This document shows positions 38,594 through 49,500 of a stretch of DNA of 64,000 nucleotides, in pieces. The position numbers and the translations under genes are program-made. Numbering within the stretch: position 1 is the stretch's first letter; each line of letters starts with the position of its first letter. Source of the stretch: Agapanthus africanus. Lineage: Eukaryota; Streptophyta; Magnoliopsida; Asparagales; Amaryllidaceae. A model generated the notes under the pieces. The model saw only the letters and a list, made by a program, of their open reading frames with translations. It searched no databases and was not told where the DNA came from. The stretch is taken from contig CM057344.1 of NCBI GenBank assembly GCA_030015575.1, positions 597,626,410 to 597,690,409 of the forward strand. Direction: 5' to 3'.

Positions 38594-40012
38594 TGATTAG
38601 TCCAAAAATTTGTATTTACCGTAATCAGAAACGGCGTCGCTTTGCAGCTAGCCGGTGAATACGGGTCGATCCGCAGAGATGTGTAACTTTCTGTTTTTGT
38701 GTTATCACGAGTTGATTCCGATGGTGGTTTGGTTTTTGTCGATTGATTTAAAACTAATTAACACGATATTAAAGAACTTGTTAGGGTTAGGTCTAAGGTA
38801 GGGTTGATAAGATCAATATTGTCACCTCTTTCAATGCCGTTTAATTAAAGCTTTTTAGAAATCATAACAATTACTAGCAAAGGGGATTAGGATGATTTGG
38901 GAAGAAACGAAGTTTCTTCCTCTAGATCCTTATCCGTCCTTTCTATTAATTGGTACAATCTTCATGGACGTCATGTATGCCCGGCCCTTTATACTACGGT
39001 TCACCGTTACCTCGTAGGTAGGGTGCCGTAGGAAGCGGGTTATGCATGCGTGCATGAAGTTCTAGTTATGAGGAAAAGTATCGGCATTGAAGGAGGTGAG
39101 AGATATTCATCTCTCACTCCCTCCCTTGTTCCTAACCCTAACAAGCGAGGATTTTACTCGCTCATTAGGGAATTTTCTAAAAACGACATTTTTGTTGTTA
39201 TGCTTTAAAGTGTTTTGTTCAAATCTTGAATTATTACTTACTGCAGATTAAAAGGAGCTAGACTAGTTAACTAAGGCAAGTAACAAAGTTACTCTACTGC
39301 AAGAATGATATGAAATAACTAGGGCAAGAATTAGATTAGAACTAAGGCAAGAATTTAAAAGACAAACTTACAAAAGTAATGCTCTAGATCTCCCAACAAA
39401 TCTGATTTTTTATTGATTGAAAAGAGGCATACATTTTACAGATTTTGAGTACAATTTATAAGCAAACAGTGAAGCTAGGGTTACAGACTCTCGCAGAGGT
39501 GCAATTACAGATTTGCCCCCTAAAAATCCCAACACCCGCACTGTCGCACCGACACAAGAAGTCGGTGCCGACAAGGGCACCATACGGCCGCGGAACCGCG
39601 GCAATGATAGGCCTAGGGCCGCGGTTCCGCGGCCCTTTGGTGAGATCAGCTCACCAACTTCTCTGGTCTTCATGCTGGGTACTTGGGCTTGTTTGTTCTT
39701 CACTATTTTTCTCTGTTTGGCTTCTTGGTCTTTTCCAGATCTTCAGTGAAAACTTGTGAGGAGCTTTTGACCGTTCACTTTGACATTTCGGACCGCACTG
39801 CTTTATACAATTGTAACCTGTTCTTCGTGACTCGGATCCATCTTCTTGTTGGTCAAAAGTCTCTCTTTTGTATCATCTTCTGTCTTTTCTCACTGTCTTC
39901 GCTCCAAGAGCCTGTATCCTGTATCATGCAACAAACATGCGTCAAAAGTACATATTTACTTATAAAATGAATAAAAGTGGGGCGTATGAATTGCAATATT
40001 ATGATATGAACA
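38594..40012 (-). repeat. Athila 5' LTR (element orientation), 1419 bp
   Basis: About 98.6% identical to 27395-28814 by eye. It keeps the 17-bp-arm GC stem-loop at 39586-39602 and 39618-39634. The GACAC duplication follows at 40013-40017. Confidence 0.95.
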
Positions 40013-40017
40013 GACAC

Positions 40018-40262
40018 CGAGCAGCTACCCTGCTCGGCACCATTCTTAGTTGGCCAATTACGGTCCCTCCAAAAACTAAGGATCAAGCCATCGGCAAGAG
40101 GCACCGAGCAGCTACCCTGCTCGGCACCATCCTTAGTTGGCCAATTACGGCCCCTCCAACAACTAAGGATCAAAGCCCCCGCCAAGAGGCACCGAGCAGC
40201 TACCCAGCTCGGCACCATCCTTAGTTGGCCAATTACGGCCCCTCCAACAACTAAGGAACATG
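40018..40262 (+). repeat. Tandem array, about 87-bp unit (right part)
   Basis: Three units with CCGAGCAGCTACCCTGCTCGG continue the array cut by Athila. Here the spacer reads TTAGTTGGCCAATTACGG instead of the TTAGTAGGCCACTCACGG seen on the left, so the two ends of the array had diverged before Athila arrived. Confidence 0.85.
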
Positions 40263-40623
40263 AACTCAACAAGAGGCATCCGGTCTATCAATGTCTTAGC
40301 GATCTCCACTTCGACTTCGGGGCCATGGAGATACCATCTTCCCGCCGGTCCTTGCACACTCGGCAAATGATCAAATTCAAGTCGACGAGTAATCGCTAGA
40401 CGAGGAACATGCCGAACATAAAAACAGTACTGTGTGAATACAAGTGTCTACCAACAAAAGGAAGTACAAGCACAAACACTACTGCGAAAACAAAAAGTTT
40501 TTATTCATAAAGTCAAAACTTTTATAAGGGTACTGTGGGCTCCCCAGCCTTACAAAAATGCCCGAAGGCCTACAAAATACCCAAGGCAACAAAAGGAAGA
40601 AAAAAGCATGAAGACAAGGGGCT
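40263..40623 (+). other. Element C interior between the tandem array and the antisense gene
   Basis: No protein was recognised. On the minus strand this would be the 3' untranslated region of the antisense gene that ends at 40624. Confidence 0.4.
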
Positions 40624-42648
40624 TCAGGCCTCATGGCCGGGCGCAACCTCGGGAAGTCCAGTGCCCACCATAGGAGCCTCAGCGTCGCCCTCGTCGGGTA
40701 TCTCCCCGGGGCCATCCTCCTGCTTGTCATCCCTTCGGGGATATTCGGCTCGGAGCTCTTCGTCAGCGAACTCCGGCATCCGAGCCTTGACGGCATCGAG
40801 GGCCTCGTGCCATATGGCGGTGGTGGCCGAGGCTAGGACGTTGTAGAACTGTTCCGATTTCTGAAAGTTCTCCACCGCCTTCGCCGCTTTGAGGTCGGCT
40901 CGCTTCGCCGCCTCTCCCGCAGCCTCCAACTCCTTCCGGAGGGTGCTCACGGACTTCTTCATGGTGCCGACGAGCACCCTGGAGTCCCGAAGCTCGGCCT
41001 CGGCAGCCTGGGCGGCCTCACGGAACCTGGCAACCTCCTGCTTCGAGGCCGCCATCTCCTGCTTCGCGGCCGCCGCCGCCTCCTGCTTCCCGGCCGCCAC
41101 CTCACCCTCAAGGGCAGTGACCCTCGCCATCGCCGCCTCCAGCTCCCGTTTCGAGCTCTCCCCCAGCGAGGAGAGCTCGCCCGCGGCTCGCATCGCCCGG
41201 GCTATCTCCTCCTCCTCCATACGGGCGACGATAGCGACGTGCAGGAAGACCTGAGGAAATCGGAGGGGAGTTAGGAAGAAAAAAGGGCACCCAATCTCGC
41301 AAGCGATGAGACGATGTACGAGCACTAACCTGCACGACCTCTTGGGTGATGGACGCCATTTGTGCCTTCAGCGTCCCCCCATAAACCCGGCCCCCGGCCG
41401 ACCTCTCCATATCATGCAGCAAGCTGTCAGCAACGGAGAGCCCCGAGGGCACCTCAAAGCGGAGCTCCCCCTCGTCCACCGAGATCGAAGAGGTCGGGGT
41501 CCGCGGAACTGTTCGGGGGAACCTCTTGAGAGATGACGGCGGGGAGCTCGTCTCCACCTCCGAATCCTGGGCATCCTTTCCCCGAGCCCTTTTTCTGCTC
41601 AGCGCCTGGCTGGGCTCCGAGGCGCGACCCGCACTCGAGCGCTGGGGCGGGACGGCTGCGGGGGGGAGCCGGGACCGGCGTCTGACGAGAAGAGCTGGCC
41701 CCTCCAGCCTTCGACCCTTTCTTCGACTGGCGCATGGCTGCTCGGAGGAGGTCCACGTCCATGGTTTCTGCACAAGACAAGATATAATGGAATCAGCGAC
41801 ACAAACAGAAACAAAAACAAACACAAGCCTCACTTACCGACGAACTGGGCGGGGCTGATCCCGGCCTAACTAAGGGCCTGCTCAGAAAGCAGCACGTCGG
41901 CCCGGGGAATAGGCTCCCACCCCGCCACCCTCACTATGTCGGGGTCATTGGACGGATTTCCCTGCCAGCACCTATCCCTAGACCACTGGATGGGTACGGG
42001 CCAGTCCTCACCCTCTGGCGGCCCGACGAAGAAAAACTTCTTCTTCCAATCATGGATAGAAGAAGGCAAGACGACAACTCCTGACCCAGCTACACTCCCC
42101 CGTTGCTTCCTAAAGGAGAGGTAAACCCACCTCGGGATGCCCGCGTGAGTTCCGGGGTGACTTTTGTAAACAAGAGAGGAGGCAAGGATGGACAGACTAA
42201 AGGGGATCATCTGCAGCTTCAACCGGACCAGAAACCCTAGGAGAATCCTCCAGGAGTTCGGCACTAGCTGGCCCGGGGCTAGCCCAAAGTAATTTAGCAC
42301 AGCTACTACCTCGGGAGAGAAAGGCAGGCGCATTCCGGCCCAAAGGGATTCCAGGTACAAGGCGATCTCTCTACCCCGCACCTGATATGCCCTCTCTCCT
42401 TCCTCGGCCAATCGTAGCATGTAGCCGGAAGGAATATGGAAACAAGCCCGAGCGGTGACAAGCTCGTCCTCATATCTCACTGAGGACGACGCACCAGGGA
42501 CGTCCGCCGCCACCGCTTCAGGAACCGCCCCAGATGCGCGACCCCGGGAAGAGGATTTGATCCCAACTTCCCGAAGGGACTCCAACCCAGGGGAAGAATC
42601 CCTAGTATCTACCCCTACGACATCTACAAACTCCTCAAAACAAGACAT
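40624..42648 (-). pseudogene. Antisense gene of element C: gypsy-type transposon domain plus coiled coil, three exon-like blocks
   Basis: Read on the minus strand, opposite to element C. Block 1 (42648 to about 41839) starts MSCFEEFVDVVGVDTRDSSP and contains SGYMLRLAEEGERAY, LPFSPEVVAVLNYFGLAPGQL and NSWRILLGFLV. This matches the domain annotated in plants as putative gypsy-type transposon (PF04195). Block 2 (about 41769-41331) is Pro/Ser/Arg-rich with a basic stretch. Block 3 (about 41253-40624) is a long Ala/Glu/Lys coiled coil (MARVTALEGEVAAGKQEAAA). Between blocks lie intron-like sequences with GTAAGT...TTGTGCAG and GTTAGT...TTTCCTCAG ends. Extra antisense ORFs are known in Tat-lineage elements. 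Function is unknown; the coiled coil suggests a structural or oligomeric role. Broken about once. Confidence 0.65.
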
Positions 42649-42780
42649 CTAACCTGATGGGAAGAAATCCTCGAGAAGAGAAAACGCAAAATCTGACCTA
42701 AAAGGGGAGAGCGCCGAGCTAACAAGACTCAGAATGAGGAAAATATGAAGAGAGAGAGATCTCGAATCAGGCATCCCCTC

Positions 42781-42788
42781 AATTTATA
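42781..42788 (-). promoter_or_regulatory. TATA box of the antisense gene
   Basis: TATAAATT on the minus strand, about 135 bp upstream of the antisense start codon at 42648, with a purine/pyrimidine-rich leader between. Placement fits a plant core promoter. Confidence 0.5.
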
Positions 42789-43140
42789 CTACTGGCGTCC
42801 TCATCCAACGGCAACGGTCGACTCCCGCCAAAACGTTTCACTGCACTCGACGGCCACGATCGCTTCACCTGTTGCAAGCGCAGCATCCCATCGGACGCCA
42901 GAAGCCTGTGGCACGTCGCATCAGCCAACCGGCACCCGACACGTGGTATGTCGCCTCAGCAAAAGTGCACACGATCCGGCGCACCCTCTTTAATGCGGAG
43001 ACCTCACCCTGATTCGCTGGCATCACCCAGAAAAATAGCTGATTGCCTAGGGACACGCCCGACGATATCTTCAAAATGGAGCTCACCTCGGGTGACCAGG
43101 CAAACCACTCTTGACCCGACCCGTCAGCTGGTCGGGATGA
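42789..43140 (-). other. Element C 3' interior and upstream region of the antisense gene
   Basis: About 350 bp without a recognisable protein, rich in CACG/GGCG words. It is the likely promoter region of the antisense gene on the minus strand and the 3' untranslated part of element C on the plus strand. Confidence 0.4.
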
Positions 43141-43154
43141 GAGTGGGGGGCTAA
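43141..43154 (+). other. Element C polypurine tract
   Basis: GAGTGGGGGGCTAA immediately precedes the 3' LTR start TGATGATACTC. Confidence 0.88.
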
Positions 43155-43963
43155 TGATGATACTCGATATCGGTGATCTCCCAGATCATGACACGTGGCA
43201 GATGACGTGTCCCAGCGCATGTAAGAAAGGACCTACAGTGGCCGACCAGACCACTCTTGTGCCCGTCCTACAAGCAAACTCCGGCTCACCTTCGAGCCCC
43301 CAGCACAATTGGCCTCCTCGGCCTCACAGCTCGTCTCCGAGCTATTATAGGCCCGAGCCTCCTCGGACCTCTCAGCTCGCCTTCGGGCTCGAGCAAAACC
43401 AAGATACCTCGGCTCTCCCGCTCGACCGTGAGCTCTCCCACCGAGGTTATCTTCCTCGGTCTCATCGACCGACCGATGGCACCGCTTGCAGGCATAACCG
43501 CCATCCCGCGAATCTCGCCATGCGCGAGATCTCCGCCGGCCACATCCCACGTTCCACGCCATCACGATCCCCCATTAACGAGCCTGTCTCGCCATTAATG
43601 GGAGGTCTCGCTCATCACGCGGGCGTGATGTCGGGAGCGTAACGGCCGGCGTGATTCTCGCGCCTGCCCTGCCTGCTGCCACCACTATATAAACCCCTTT
43701 TTCAAACGATTCAAGTAAGTCATTTTGACTCCACTAAGCCGTTACTTTGCTCGGATCTCTAGACTAACTTGATCGTCGGAGGGCCCTCGGTGGTACAACC
43801 ATCCCGGGTCTTCCTTGCAGGTAGCTCGGCAACCACAACCTCAAACCCATTGAGATCCACACGCTTCAGGAGCGACAGGCTCCAGATCCAATCTCAGCCA
43901 CCCATCACAGCCATCAGCAGATCAACGGAGGGAAACATCTGAAGGAGATCTACGCCTCCATCA
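43155..43963 (+). repeat. Element C 3' LTR (809 bp)
   Basis: Starts TGATGATACTCGATATCGG and ends GCCTCCATCA, followed by the CCACC duplication. It has TATATAAA at 43686-43693 in the same orientation as the host gene, which begins 435 bp beyond the LTR end. It is about 19 bp longer than the 5' LTR. Confidence 0.93.
43686..43693 (+). promoter_or_regulatory. TATA box of the element C 3' LTR, facing the dehydrogenase gene
   Basis: CTATATAAACCCC is conserved in the LTRs at 22773 and 47460. As the LTR's core promoter it would start RNA around 43720 and could read into the gene at 44398. Confidence 0.55.
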
Positions 43964-43968
43964 CCACC

Positions 43969-44397
43969 ACATTGTTAAATATATTATAAAATGACATTTC
44001 TATCCCTTATTTTTAACTACGCCGGATTGGGATATTCAATGAACCCTCCCCATATTTGATAATTTCAGCGAAAAACCCCCAAGAAATCACCATGCAGGGC
44101 TGTTTTTCACTAACGATATTTTACCGGAATATACCAACTAGCATACTTGTATCCTTTAGTTATTGTATATCAGTTTTTGCCAACCGACCAATATACTTGT
44201 GTTCTGTATCACAGAGTAACAAATTTTGACTATTGCAAACTTTTCTGAAAGTAAATACTGGTTATTCAAACACAGCCCGAATAATTTTGTCAGAACTAGA
44301 TGGCACACGTGGGTAATATTTTAAGTTTGTGTGCAGGAAGCAGAGGAAATAATTAAAAGCATTGTATTAATATTCTGAAGCCAATGACTGAGAATTC
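43969..44397 (+). promoter_or_regulatory. Upstream region of the dehydrogenase gene
   Basis: The 429 bp between the target-site duplication of element C and the start codon. It is AT-rich with no repeat or ORF recognised. It should hold the 5' untranslated region and what remains of the native proximal promoter. No clear TATA box could be chosen. Confidence 0.45.
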
Positions 44398-46717
44398 ATG
44401 GGGCTAAAAGGGAAATGGAAGTCCCTGTTGTTTGGAGGAGAAGCCGGTCCTTCTTCTGGGTTTGGGTCTTGTTCCACTGCGGATCAGGTCACCCGAGGGA
44501 TCGATGCCGGCGGCCTCACCGCCATCGTAACGGGTACTTATTTCTCTACTGCTTCACTTTCAAATTCTGTGCTTTCTTCTAAAAACCTGCATTTGTATTG
44601 CATATTTAGTTTAGAAAAGTCCGAATCGCATGGAAACCGAATCGACAGGAAGGGCCTGTTTGGTTGTCCGGAAATAATATTGAAGTAGCTTCAAAAAAAA
44701 ATTGAACCAAGATGGCATCTAAGATGCTGCCTCCTTTCGCCCTTTATTTTACCAATTAACATTTGCTGTTTATCTCAAAAAATATGGAATATGGAGCTTA
44801 CATTTACATATCTAGCTTGTAATTTAAGCAGGATTTAAAACATTTTTTGGGCGACATCTGTTACAAATAGTTCTTTTTTTATTAAAGTTCAGGAGATGGA
44901 AATTTCTATGCTCAGCGGGAATTCGGTAGTTAACTCAAAACATTTTTTCTCCTATGATTCGGATATATATATATAATATCGTCACTTTTGATATTAGGTG
45001 CAACAAGTGGGATCGGAACCGAGACGGCAAGAGTCCTTGCTCTAAGGGGCGCCAATGTGATCATTCCTTGCCGAAATCTAGACTGCGGCCTAAAGGTTAA
45101 AGAACAAATCCTGGAACACAACCCAGATGCCAGAATTGAAGTAATGGAGATGGACTTGGGCTCTCTTGATTCCATCGAGTCTTTCGCCCGTTGCTTTCAT
45201 TCGTCTCACGAGCACCTAAACATCCTTATGTAAGCTGTTCTCCATATATAACTTCACGATGCTTAAATTAATGTGGTTGATGGTGTATGTTCTATTTGAA
45301 TAGCAACAACGCGGGGATCATGGCTTGTCCTTTCCAGCTTTCCAAAGACGGAGTTGAGTTGCAGTTTGCCACAAATTATCTTGGTAAACGATGACATATA
45401 GTTTGTTATTAATTTTGGAAGTTGATAATTATTCTATTTTTTATCGAACTTGTTCATGTAGATGTAGTTGAGGTTTAAATTTATATCGAAGGAACTCTTA
45501 CTAATCTTACCGATCTTTATAATTAGTGCAGGACACTTCTTCCTCACAAATCTGTTACTAGACAAGATGAAAGTCACTGCCAAAGAAACAGGAATACATG
45601 GAAGGATAGTCAATGTTTCTACTTTCGGTCACACACGAAACTTTGATGAATCTTGGTTTGATCTCAATAAGATAAATGATCGATCAAAGTAAGTTTTAGT
45701 CGATTCATGTCGGTGCTTTTATTTATTGACTTTATTCATGTAGAATATTGTGATGGTAAAATCCTATTGATTTTGATTGTTTAATTTCCCTTGGGAGGTA
45801 TGAACCTTTTGGCGCCTATTCTCACTCCAAGCTTGGAAATATTTGGCATGCAAGTGAGCTTTCTCGTCGCTTACAGGTATCAAATATTTTTAATTTCCTT
45901 GAGTATGCAAGTTGGATTGATGAATTGAGGATTTTCACCAGTATCACGGGACGACTCGTGCACAATTTCAGAATTCTGTCATAAGAACTAGTTAATTCAC
46001 ATGATTCTCTCACAGTTGTACACTAGGTGAACCAAAACTAACGGCAATAGGAATTGCCGTATCAACTCCTATGAAGTTCCTAAAATATATACTTGCACCG
46101 ACATGGGAAATTTTCTATTATATTTATACTTTTCGCTATTAAATCCAAACTAAGATCATGTTATGTTGCGTTCCTCATACAAATATATATAACCAATGTG
46201 ATCTAGGAAGAGGGGTCTAATGTTACCGCAAATTCTCTGCATCCAGGAGTTATATCTACCAACTTAGGCCGTTCCTTGAACTTGAAGCGTAAGTGCTTAC
46301 CTCTCCTTCACTTGTCGTTGCCTTTCCTCCCAAAACGATAATTTGTTTATACAATTTGCATAAGTGACTTCGGTTTTATCTCATCAGCATTCATACTGGA
46401 CGCAATTGCTATTGTTTTGAAGCCGTTCATAAAGACCATACCGCAGGTACGAACAGTTTTTCCTATACTCTTATTAATTTTGCAGTTAATCTTACAAGTA
46501 TAAAAAGATTGCTTCAATTCTTTGATTGCAGGGTGCGGCGACTTCTTGCTATGTAGCTTTACATCCTGATGTAAAGGATGTGACAGGGAAGTATTTCGTC
46601 GATTGTAATGTGGCGGTGCCTTCTTTTGCAGCGAGAGACAGGGATTTGAGCGGAAAGTTTTGGAACTTTACTCAACAACTCCTAATCAAACTCAACAAGG
46701 CTAATGTGACACTTTGA
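44398..46717 (+). CDS. Short-chain dehydrogenase/reductase, TIC32-like (336 residues, 8 exons)
   Basis: Exons by GT-AG rules and frame: 44398-44533, 44998-45229, 45304-45383, 45532-45688, 45798-45876, 46207-46288, 46388-46446 and 46532-46717. They total 1011 bases, 336 codons plus stop, with every junction in phase. The NAD(P)-binding glycine motif TGATSGIG is at residues 45-52, NNAG at 124-127 and the catalytic YSHSK (Tyr209, Lys213) in [13 protein letters not shown] and [15 protein letters not shown] are typical of retinol-dehydrogenase/TIC32-like plant SDRs, and the length is normal. TIC32 is an NADPH-dependent dehydrogenase at the chloroplast inner envelope with calmodulin binding; paralogues have unclear substrates, so only the subgroup is claimed. 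The usual Ser-Ser of the third catalytic position reads VST (Ser179-Thr180), which could alter or weaken activity. The gene looks intact and is the only host gene seen. Confidence 0.93.
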
Positions 46718-47010
46718 AGCCAGGACATAAAGCCTCACTATAAATTTCTGCAGTTGTACTCATGCGTTCCTATTTTTGAAATATGGATGTCAACGCTCGG
46801 TACTGGCTTTATACGTTCTGTTGATGTTATATTGGCTTGGCCATTAAGCCGTATTTGTTCCATGTAAAATTAAAGCTTATGACTGCGTGGTTCCTGTATG
46901 TATTCTGTGTTAGATTAAAGTGTCACGGCTGGGATGTTTTCGTTTTTTCCATTCGATACCACCTGTCATATGGCATACTAACTAGCTATTATATCCTCCC
47001 CTTTCCCCCT
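46718..47010 (+). other. 3' untranslated region and downstream flank of the dehydrogenase gene
   Basis: AT-rich sequence with AATTAAA near 46868 and ATTAAAG near 46914 as possible polyadenylation signals. It ends at the start of the element D LTR. Confidence 0.5.
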
Positions 47011-47734
47011 TGACGAGGCTCGATATCGGTGACTCTCCAGATGCTGACACGTAGCAGACGACGTGTCCCGGGACCTACAAGAAGGGGCCAGAAACCTCAG
47101 TTGGGATCACACCTCGGGCCTCCGGTGCCGCGGAGTTTCCCGACCTTTGGTGACCTAAGACCACCCCTGGCTCGCCTCCGAGCTATCACAGAACCAAGAT
47201 GCCTCGGCCTCCCGCTCGTGCCCGAGCTTCCCGCCGAGGTGATCGTCCTCGGTCTCACCCTGACCGACCCACAGGCGCCTCCGCGAATCTCGACATGCGC
47301 AAGATATCCGCCGCCCACGATCCCGCGTTCCACGCCATCATGATCCCCATTAACGAGCCTGTCTCGTCATTAATGCAGGATCACGCCTATCACGCGGGGG
47401 TGACGCCAGAAGCGTAACGGCCGGCGTGATTCTCGCACCTGTCTGCCCATTGCTAGCGCTATATAAACCCCTCTCTCAGATGATCGAGATACGCAATTCT
47501 CTTAACAAAGCCACTACTCTGCCCAATTTGCACTACTAATTTGATCGTCAGAGGGTCCTCGGTGACACAACCACCCCGAGACTTCCTTGCAGGTAGCTCG
47601 GCTCAACCTTAAATCCAAGCCCATTGAGATCTACACGCTAAAGGAGTCAACCCCCAGATCAAATCTCAACCGTTCGCCATTACATGAGGAGATCAATGGA
47701 AGATAACATCTGAAGGAGATCCAGGCCTCCATCA
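47011..47734 (+). repeat. Element D 5' LTR (724 bp)
   Basis: Starts TGACGAGGCTCGATATCGG and ends GGCCTCCATCA. TATATAAA is at 47460-47467. It is a diverged sister of the element C LTRs, in the same orientation. Confidence 0.9.
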
Positions 47735-47754
47735 GTTGGCGCCGTCTGTGGGAA
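47735..47754 (+). other. Element D primer binding site
   Basis: GTTGGCGCCGTCTGTGGGAA follows the LTR directly. This is the common Tat-lineage type. Confidence 0.85.
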
Positions 47755-47799
47755 CGTCTAGTTCCACTCAACGAAAGTTCATCTTCCGATCCCAACTTC

Positions 47800-49500
47800 A
47801 TGGTGAGCGATCACCGCGATGATCCAAGCGCTAGCCGCCGCCTCCCCCACAACGGAGGAGCGGACGAATCTCCTCTCCCGAACGCCATCAATGTCCTGGC
47901 CGCTCGGATAGATCGACTCGCGTCCGTCATGGATGCGCTCGTCCGCGTCCAAACGGCAGGGCAAGCTCCCCAGGTCGCCGCTCCCCCACCTCGGGACCGG
48001 AACCACTACAGAGGGAGAGAAGACTCTGCTCACGTCGGCACTACCGACCACTGACTCGCTGCCTCCGGCGGCCGCAAATCCCCCGGGCCAACATATTTTA
48101 TGACTCGCTGGGCGCCCCACAGTTCAACACTGAGATCCGTTGCCAGAACGCCTCGTCCCGAGCCCCATCGCGCCCCTGTCTCTTACGAGGAGGTGTCGGT
48201 CAGCTCGCCTGTGCCCAGGCATGACCGACACCCCCTCCCTCGACTGGGTCGTGCGGACGGGACTCGTCACGGCAGCTCAAAGACTACCTCGCCAGGGGAC
48301 CTAAGGAACCTCATCGAAAGGAACCTAGACCACGGCATGATACAGGTCTCCAACAGCAGAGGCCAAAGATCAGAATGTGCCAAGTCATCGAGATACCACG
48401 GCCGACTCGACGCCCTCGAAAAGAAAATCGAGAGCATGCATCGGGAAGGTCGTCATTCGAGCGACGGGGCTAAATACGCCGCCAACTCGCTCACAAAGCC
48501 CTTCACACGTCTCTTCCCGAAACAAACCGCCGAAGGTCTCGCTCTTCGACGGTAAATCCGACCTAAAGGACCATTTGGACGCATTCACGGTAGGGATGAG
48601 TTTCCAGGACTGTTTTGACGCCGCCCAATGCCGTGCTTTCCTGGCCATGCTCATCCACTTCGGGCGAGACTGGTTCTAAGGACTCGCGCCACGCTCGATC
48701 TCGACCTTCGACGAGCTGGCTAACCAATTCCTCAGCCACTTTGTCGGGAACAGGCAGCAGAAGCGAACCGTCGACCACCTCTTCACAATAAAAAGCGGGG
48801 ATAAGGAAACCTTCAAAGGGTACGTAACCCGCTTCTACAACGCCCTCCTCGAGGTCCCAGAACACCGGGACGAGATGGCTATTACGGCCCTCAGGTCAGG
48901 TCTTATGCACAAGGAGTGGTTACGCTCCTTTGCATTAGCGCAACCTAAGACCATGGCCGAGGTAAAGGCCTGGACCGAACGAGAGATCAAACTCGAGTCC
49001 GAGGTGAACGCAAATCTTCCCTGGGCAGAGCAAACAGACCAGAAGAAAAGGGCGAGGGAAGAGAAAAAGAGGGTTAAGAGGCCGAAGCCCTATTCCCCAA
49101 AGTTTCAGGAGTACACCCTGCTCAACGTCTCCCAGACGGTATTGCTAGAGGAGGCTAAGGGCGAGAGGTTCTTCAAACTCCCCCCGATCTCGCGCATGGC
49201 GGCAAAGCGCACCCGGGGCCCCTACTGCGGCTTCCACAGGTCGCAAGGCTACTCCACGGAGAACTGTAAGCAGTTCCGAGACTCCATCGAGAAGCTCATC
49301 CGTTCAGGGCACCTGGAAACATACTTGCGGGACAAGCGGCAGACTGACCATGAGCAAGAGCAACGTCTCCCTCCCGGCGAGTTGAAAATCGGCCAAATCA
49401 TGGTCATGTCAGCGCGGGGTATGTCGGGTACCTACGAGGCTCAGCACCCCATGCCGGTCGTGGAGGCTAACAGCCGTCCGAGGAAGAAAGCCAGGGATAC
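47800..49500 (+). pseudogene. Element D gag
   Basis: Starts at the ATG 65 bp after the LTR (MVSDHRDDPSASRR). It contains a helical INVLAARIDRLASVMDALV and then the capsid-like Retrotrans_gag core at about 48530-48960: FDGKSDLKDHLDAFTVGMSF, FLSHFVGNRQQKRTVDHLF and ETFKGYVTRFYNALLEVPEH. A Lys/Arg-rich stretch (KKRAREEKKRVKRPK) and the Tat-type zinc-binding segment CGFHRSQGYSTENC follow, then FRDSIEKLIRSGHLETYL. It packages element RNA. Broken in several places. Confidence 0.82.

Larger units (their letters stand above)
27395..40012 (-). mobile_element. Athila-lineage Ty3/Gypsy element, nearly whole
   Basis: A 12,618-bp element flanked by GACAC at 27390-27394 and 40013-40017. It has LTRs of about 1420 bp, an Athila-type primer site (TGGCGCCGTTGCCGGGG on the minus strand), gag, protease, reverse transcriptase, RNase H and integrase in the usual order, a further ORF between pol and the 3' LTR, and a purine tract (AAGTTTGGGGGTATT on the minus strand). 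The LTRs differ at about 20 sites (about 1.4%), so insertion was recent, around half a million years ago at a commonly used rate for plant LTRs. It is a fossil with only a few breaks in its reading frames. Confidence 0.96.
23722..43963 (+). mobile_element. Element C: Tat-type Ty3/Gypsy retrotransposon, reduced, with Athila nested inside
   Basis: A 20.2-kb span flanked by CCACC (23717-23721 and 43964-43968). LTRs of 790 and 809 bp start TGATGAT and end CTCCATCA. The primer site after the 5' LTR and the purine tract GTGGGGGGCTAA before the 3' LTR fix the + orientation. Excluding the nested Athila, the 6-kb interior has a gag-like start, a protease remnant, an 87-bp tandem array and an antisense gene. 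No reverse transcriptase, RNase H or integrase was found. LTR divergence is roughly 5% by eye, clearly more than the nested Athila. It is a broken fossil. Confidence 0.92.
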
